From NCBI GenBank assembly GCA_021827255.1, contig JAKAWO010000129.1:1-8351 (forward strand): DNA of 8,351 nucleotides, read 5' to 3'. Source of the stretch: Acidobacteriota bacterium. Lineage in GTDB: Bacteria > Acidobacteriota > Terriglobia > UBA7540. The notes below the pieces were generated by a model, which made no database searches, had not been told where the DNA came from, and saw nothing but the letters and a program-made list of their open reading frames with translations. The position numbers and the translations under genes are program-made. Below, piece by piece: positions 6,026 to 8,351 of the stretch; within the stretch, counting starts at the first letter, position 1, and each line of letters begins with the position of its first letter.

Positions 6026-6442
6026 TTACGACGCCCACTCCTCAACGAAGCCGCGCAGATATTCTCTTAGTTGGTCGCGAGCCTCTCTACAGCGGGCCAA
6101 TCTTTGCTCTCGCGTCCCTTGGATTGCGACGGGATCGTCAATACTCCAGTGGATGCGCCGAGTCTCGGCTGGAAATACCGGGCAGCTTTCCTTGGCGTTG
6201 TCACAGACCGTGATCACGTAATCAAACGCCTGGCCGGCAAACTCATCCACCGACTTGGAACGATGGCCCGAAATGTCAATCCCCAATTCCCGCATGACCG
6301 TCATCGCTTCGGGCCGCACTCGAATCGGCCGGGTGCCCGCGCTGAACACCTCAAAGCGGTCTCCGGCCAGGTGTCGCAAAAGCCCCTCCGCCATCTGGCT
6401 TCGGGCCGAATTTCCCGTGCAGAGAATGAGGACACGTTGCAT
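6026..6442 (-). CDS. arsC: Arsenate reductase, low-molecular-weight phosphatase/thioredoxin-type
   Basis: A 138-residue cytoplasmic enzyme that reduces arsenate to arsenite. Counted from ATG 6442, the P-loop CTGNSARS (8-15) supplies the nucleophile Cys8 and Arg14 (the CX5R motif). The redox relay pair is Cys80 and Cys87 in VITVCDNAKESCPVFP, and the general acid region is DDP with Asp103. The three-cysteine layout has the same spacing as the thioredoxin-coupled ArsC of plasmid pI258 (Cys10, Cys82, Cys89), so electrons probably come from thioredoxin. The extra P-loop cysteine common in that group (CTGNSCRS) is Ala here. An in-frame TTG at 6448 that overlaps the acr3 stop is an alternative start. 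ATG 6442, 2 bases beyond the acr3 TGA, is preferred. It is the last visible gene of the arsM-acr3-arsC operon. Confidence 0.93.
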   Translation of the reverse strand: MQRVLILCTGNSARSQMAEGLLRHLAGDRFEVFSAGTRPIRVRPEAMTVMRELGIDISGHRSKSVDEFAGQAFDYVITVCDNAKESCPVFPAETRRIHWSIDDPVAIQGTREQRLARCREARDQLREYLRGFVEEWAS

Positions 6443-6444
6443 GG

Positions 6445-7527
6445 TCAATCCCGCTGGGCGATGAGCCGGTGTTCGTCTTCGCCGGCCTCGGTGAAGTAAC
6501 GCTGAAAGCGCAGAGCAAGGTTCACCAGCGCAATCATGACGGGAACTTCAACCAGCGGGCCAATGACGGCGGCAAAGGCCTCCCCGGAGTGGATCCCGAA
6601 CACCGCCACGGCCACCGCAATGGCCAGCTCAAAATTGTTGCTCGCCGCAGTGAATGATAGCGTGGCTGTCTGGCTGTAATCGGCGCCGAGCCGATGCCCC
6701 ATCCAGAATGACACCAGGAACATCGCGACAAAATAAATCACCAGTGGAACGGCAATGCGCGCCACGTCCAGAGGCAGCCGGACGATGTCGCCTCCTTTGA
6801 GAGAAAACATGACCACAATCGTGAACAGCAAGGCGACGAGCGTGAGGGGGCTGATGCGGGGAATAAACTCCCGCTCATACCATTTCCGGCCGCGCACCCC
6901 AATGAGCGCCCCCCGCGTGATAATGCCCGCCAGAAACGGGATACCGAGATAGAGGAACACGCTGCGGGCAATCCCGCCCATAGAAATATCAACCACCGCG
7001 CCCTTCAACCCAAGCCAGCGCGGAAGCAGGGTAATAAAAACCCACGCATAAACGGAATAAAACAGCACTTGGAACACCGAGTTGAACGCCACCAGCCCGG
7101 CGGCGTATTCGGTGTCACCCTTGGCGAGCTCGTTCCAGACAATCACCATCGCAATGCATCGGGCGAGACCGATCAAGATGAGGCCGGCCATGTATTCGGG
7201 GTAGCCCCGCAGAAATACAATCGCCAGCATGAACATCAACAGCGGTCCAATTCCCCAGTTCTGAAGGAGCGAAAGTAGCAGGATTTTCTGGTTGCGGAAG
7301 ACTCTGCCCATCTCTTCATAGCGGACCTTGGCGAGCGGCGGGTACATCATCAGGATCAGACCGGCGGCGATGGGAATGGAGGTGGTTCCCGCTTGAAATC
7401 GCGTGAAAAAATTCACGCACTCGGGCCAGACCGTGCCGGATATTACTCCCGCGGCCATCGCCAGGAAAATCCAAAGCGTCAAGTAGCGGTCGAGGAGGGA
7501 AAGCTTCCGCGCAACCAGCTCACTCAT
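6445..7527 (-). CDS. acr3: Acr3-family arsenite efflux permease
   Basis: A 360-residue inner-membrane carrier of the bile/arsenite/riboflavin transporter superfamily that exports arsenite using the proton-motive force. About ten hydrophobic segments can be traced, starting LTLWIFLAMAAGVISGTVW (17-34) and ending VIGPLVEVPVMIALVNLAL (321-339). Acr3 hallmarks are the essential membrane cysteine, Cys124 in GLARCIAMVIVWN, and the conserved Glu300 in SNNFELAIAVAVAVFGI. The length is normal for Acr3 and clearly shorter than the unrelated ArsB pump. The ATG at 7527 lies inside the end of arsM: the two genes share 8 bases (ATGAGTGA), which points to translational coupling; the ribosome site in front is weak. 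arsC begins 2 bases after the stop codon. Confidence 0.95.
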   Translation of the reverse strand: MSELVARKLSLLDRYLTLWIFLAMAAGVISGTVWPECVNFFTRFQAGTTSIPIAAGLILMMYPPLAKVRYEEMGRVFRNQKILLLSLLQNWGIGPLLMFMLAIVFLRGYPEYMAGLILIGLARCIAMVIVWNELAKGDTEYAAGLVAFNSVFQVLFYSVYAWVFITLLPRWLGLKGAVVDISMGGIARSVFLYLGIPFLAGIITRGALIGVRGRKWYEREFIPRISPLTLVALLFTIVVMFSLKGGDIVRLPLDVARIAVPLVIYFVAMFLVSFWMGHRLGADYSQTATLSFTAASNNFELAIAVAVAVFGIHSGEAFAAVIGPLVEVPVMIALVNLALRFQRYFTEAGEDEHRLIAQRD

Positions 7528-8326
7528 CGGTGCTCGCCGTGCCGATTTGCCGCTCTCGCTCCGCTGAAGGCTTTCGGGCGCGCGCGAAGGCGCTCATGAA
7601 TTTACCAGCCACCAGCGGCGCGAAAGTGTCCAGGTCGAGGCCGGCGTGAGCCAGCAACTCGCGCGCATCCGCCACGCCATAAATCCGTGCAGGTTCGACG
7701 CTGATCGCCTCGAATCCCGCCTGCTCAAGCTTGGCCCGGTATTCATGCTCTTCCAGAGCGCCCGCCACACAGCCCGCCCAGAGCTCGAGGCTGCGCCGGA
7801 TATCGGCGGGCATCTCGCCGCGAATCACAACGTCGGAAACCGCCAGCCTTCCGCCGGGCCTCAGCACGCGAAAGGCTTCGCGCAGCACGCGGTCCTTATC
7901 CGCTGAAAGGTTGATGACGCAGTTTGAAATGACCACGTCCACGGAATCATCAGGCAGCGGGATATTCTCGATTTCGCCCTTCAAGAACTCGACGTTCACG
8001 AGGCCAGCCTTCCGTTGGTTCTCCCGCGCGAGAGCGAGCATTTCATCGGTCATATCCAGCCCGTAGGCTTTTCCCGCCGGCCCCACACGTTTCGCCGAGA
8101 GCAGAACGTCAATGCCGCCGCCCGAGCCGAGGTCGAGCACTGCCTCGCCCGGTCTGAGTTCGGCGAGCGCCGTCGGATTTCCGCAGCCGAGTGAAGCCAA
8201 CATCGCTTCGCCGGGAAGTCCGGCAGTTTGGTCCCTGTCGTAGAGCCCCCGCGTAATGGGGTCCGACGGCACGCATTCCGTGGCGGCCTTCGATCCGCAG
8301 CAGGAGGACTTTACCCCGTCTTGCAT
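7520..8326 (-). CDS. arsM: Arsenite S-adenosylmethionine methyltransferase
   Basis: A cytoplasmic class I methyltransferase of about 268 residues that methylates As(III) with S-adenosylmethionine, giving methylated and eventually volatile arsenicals. Numbered from the preceding GTG (8329), the SAM-binding motif VLDLGSGGGIDVLLSAKRVGP is at about 64-84. LGCGNPTALAEL at 48-59 is the characteristic ArsM block just before it. The arsenic-binding cysteines are present: Cys49 in LGCGNP, Cys137 in ISNCVIN and Cys187 in WAGCVAGAL, corresponding to Cys72, Cys174 and Cys224 of the algal ArsM. An N-terminal CC pair (10-11) and Cys19 add further thiols. The start is either GTG 8329 (AGGCGG 8 bases upstream) or the adjacent ATG 8326; an in-frame TAG lies a few codons further up. 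The end overlaps acr3 by 8 bases. It is the first visible gene of the operon. Confidence 0.94.
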   Translation of the reverse strand: MQDGVKSSCCGSKAATECVPSDPITRGLYDRDQTAGLPGEAMLASLGCGNPTALAELRPGEAVLDLGSGGGIDVLLSAKRVGPAGKAYGLDMTDEMLALARENQRKAGLVNVEFLKGEIENIPLPDDSVDVVISNCVINLSADKDRVLREAFRVLRPGGRLAVSDVVIRGEMPADIRRSLELWAGCVAGALEEHEYRAKLEQAGFEAISVEPARIYGVADARELLAHAGLDLDTFAPLVAGKFMSAFARARKPSAERERQIGTASTDE

Positions 8327-8351
8327 CACCCGCAGTGCCGCCTAGATCGGA

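Noticed and set aside
1..8351. CRISPR array, insertion sequence, toxin-antitoxin, phage or secretion-system components
   Set aside because: No spaced direct repeats, transposase, terminal repeats or related protein motifs were seen in any frame.

Overview
This 8.35 kb, GC-rich window looks like chromosomal DNA from a soil-type Gram-negative bacterium. The mix of a GH10 xylanase with a SYLF lipid-binding protein, a hotdog thioesterase and an ArsM/Acr3/ArsC arsenic cluster would fit Acidobacteriota or Verrucomicrobiota, but no marker gene here settles the phylum. There is no rRNA, tRNA, insertion sequence, CRISPR array or phage gene. Coding density is high and the protein families are mostly familiar.

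Layout, left to right. Positions 1-95 carry the 5' end of an unidentified leftward gene. Divergent from it are a rightward YkhA/BFIT-type hotdog acyl-CoA thioesterase (271-780) and a RidA/YjgF-family protein (839-1228) that lacks the family's signature arginine. Facing these is a leftward pair: a SYLF/Ysc84 lipid-binding secreted protein (1628-2317) followed by a small unidentified secreted protein (1267-1521). Divergent from the SYLF gene is a rightward zinc alcohol dehydrogenase (2489-3487), which converges on a leftward secreted GH10 endo-xylanase with a TTG start (3504-4835). Upstream of the xylanase on the same strand is an NmrA-like SDR protein (4894-5787). A 238-base gene-free stretch rich in interleaved inverted repeats (5788-6025) then separates it from a leftward arsenic operon.

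The arsenic operon reads arsM -> acr3 -> arsC on the minus strand (8326 down to 6026). The junctions are tight: arsM and acr3 overlap by 8 bases, and acr3 and arsC are 2 bases apart. Together the genes would reduce arsenate to arsenite (ArsC), pump arsenite out (Acr3) and methylate it (ArsM). A regulator such as ArsR would be expected beyond position 8351 but cannot be seen.

I found no convincing previously undescribed system. The items most worth a second look are the RidA paralogue without the catalytic arginine, the small secreted protein next to the SYLF gene, and the structured spacer downstream of arsC.
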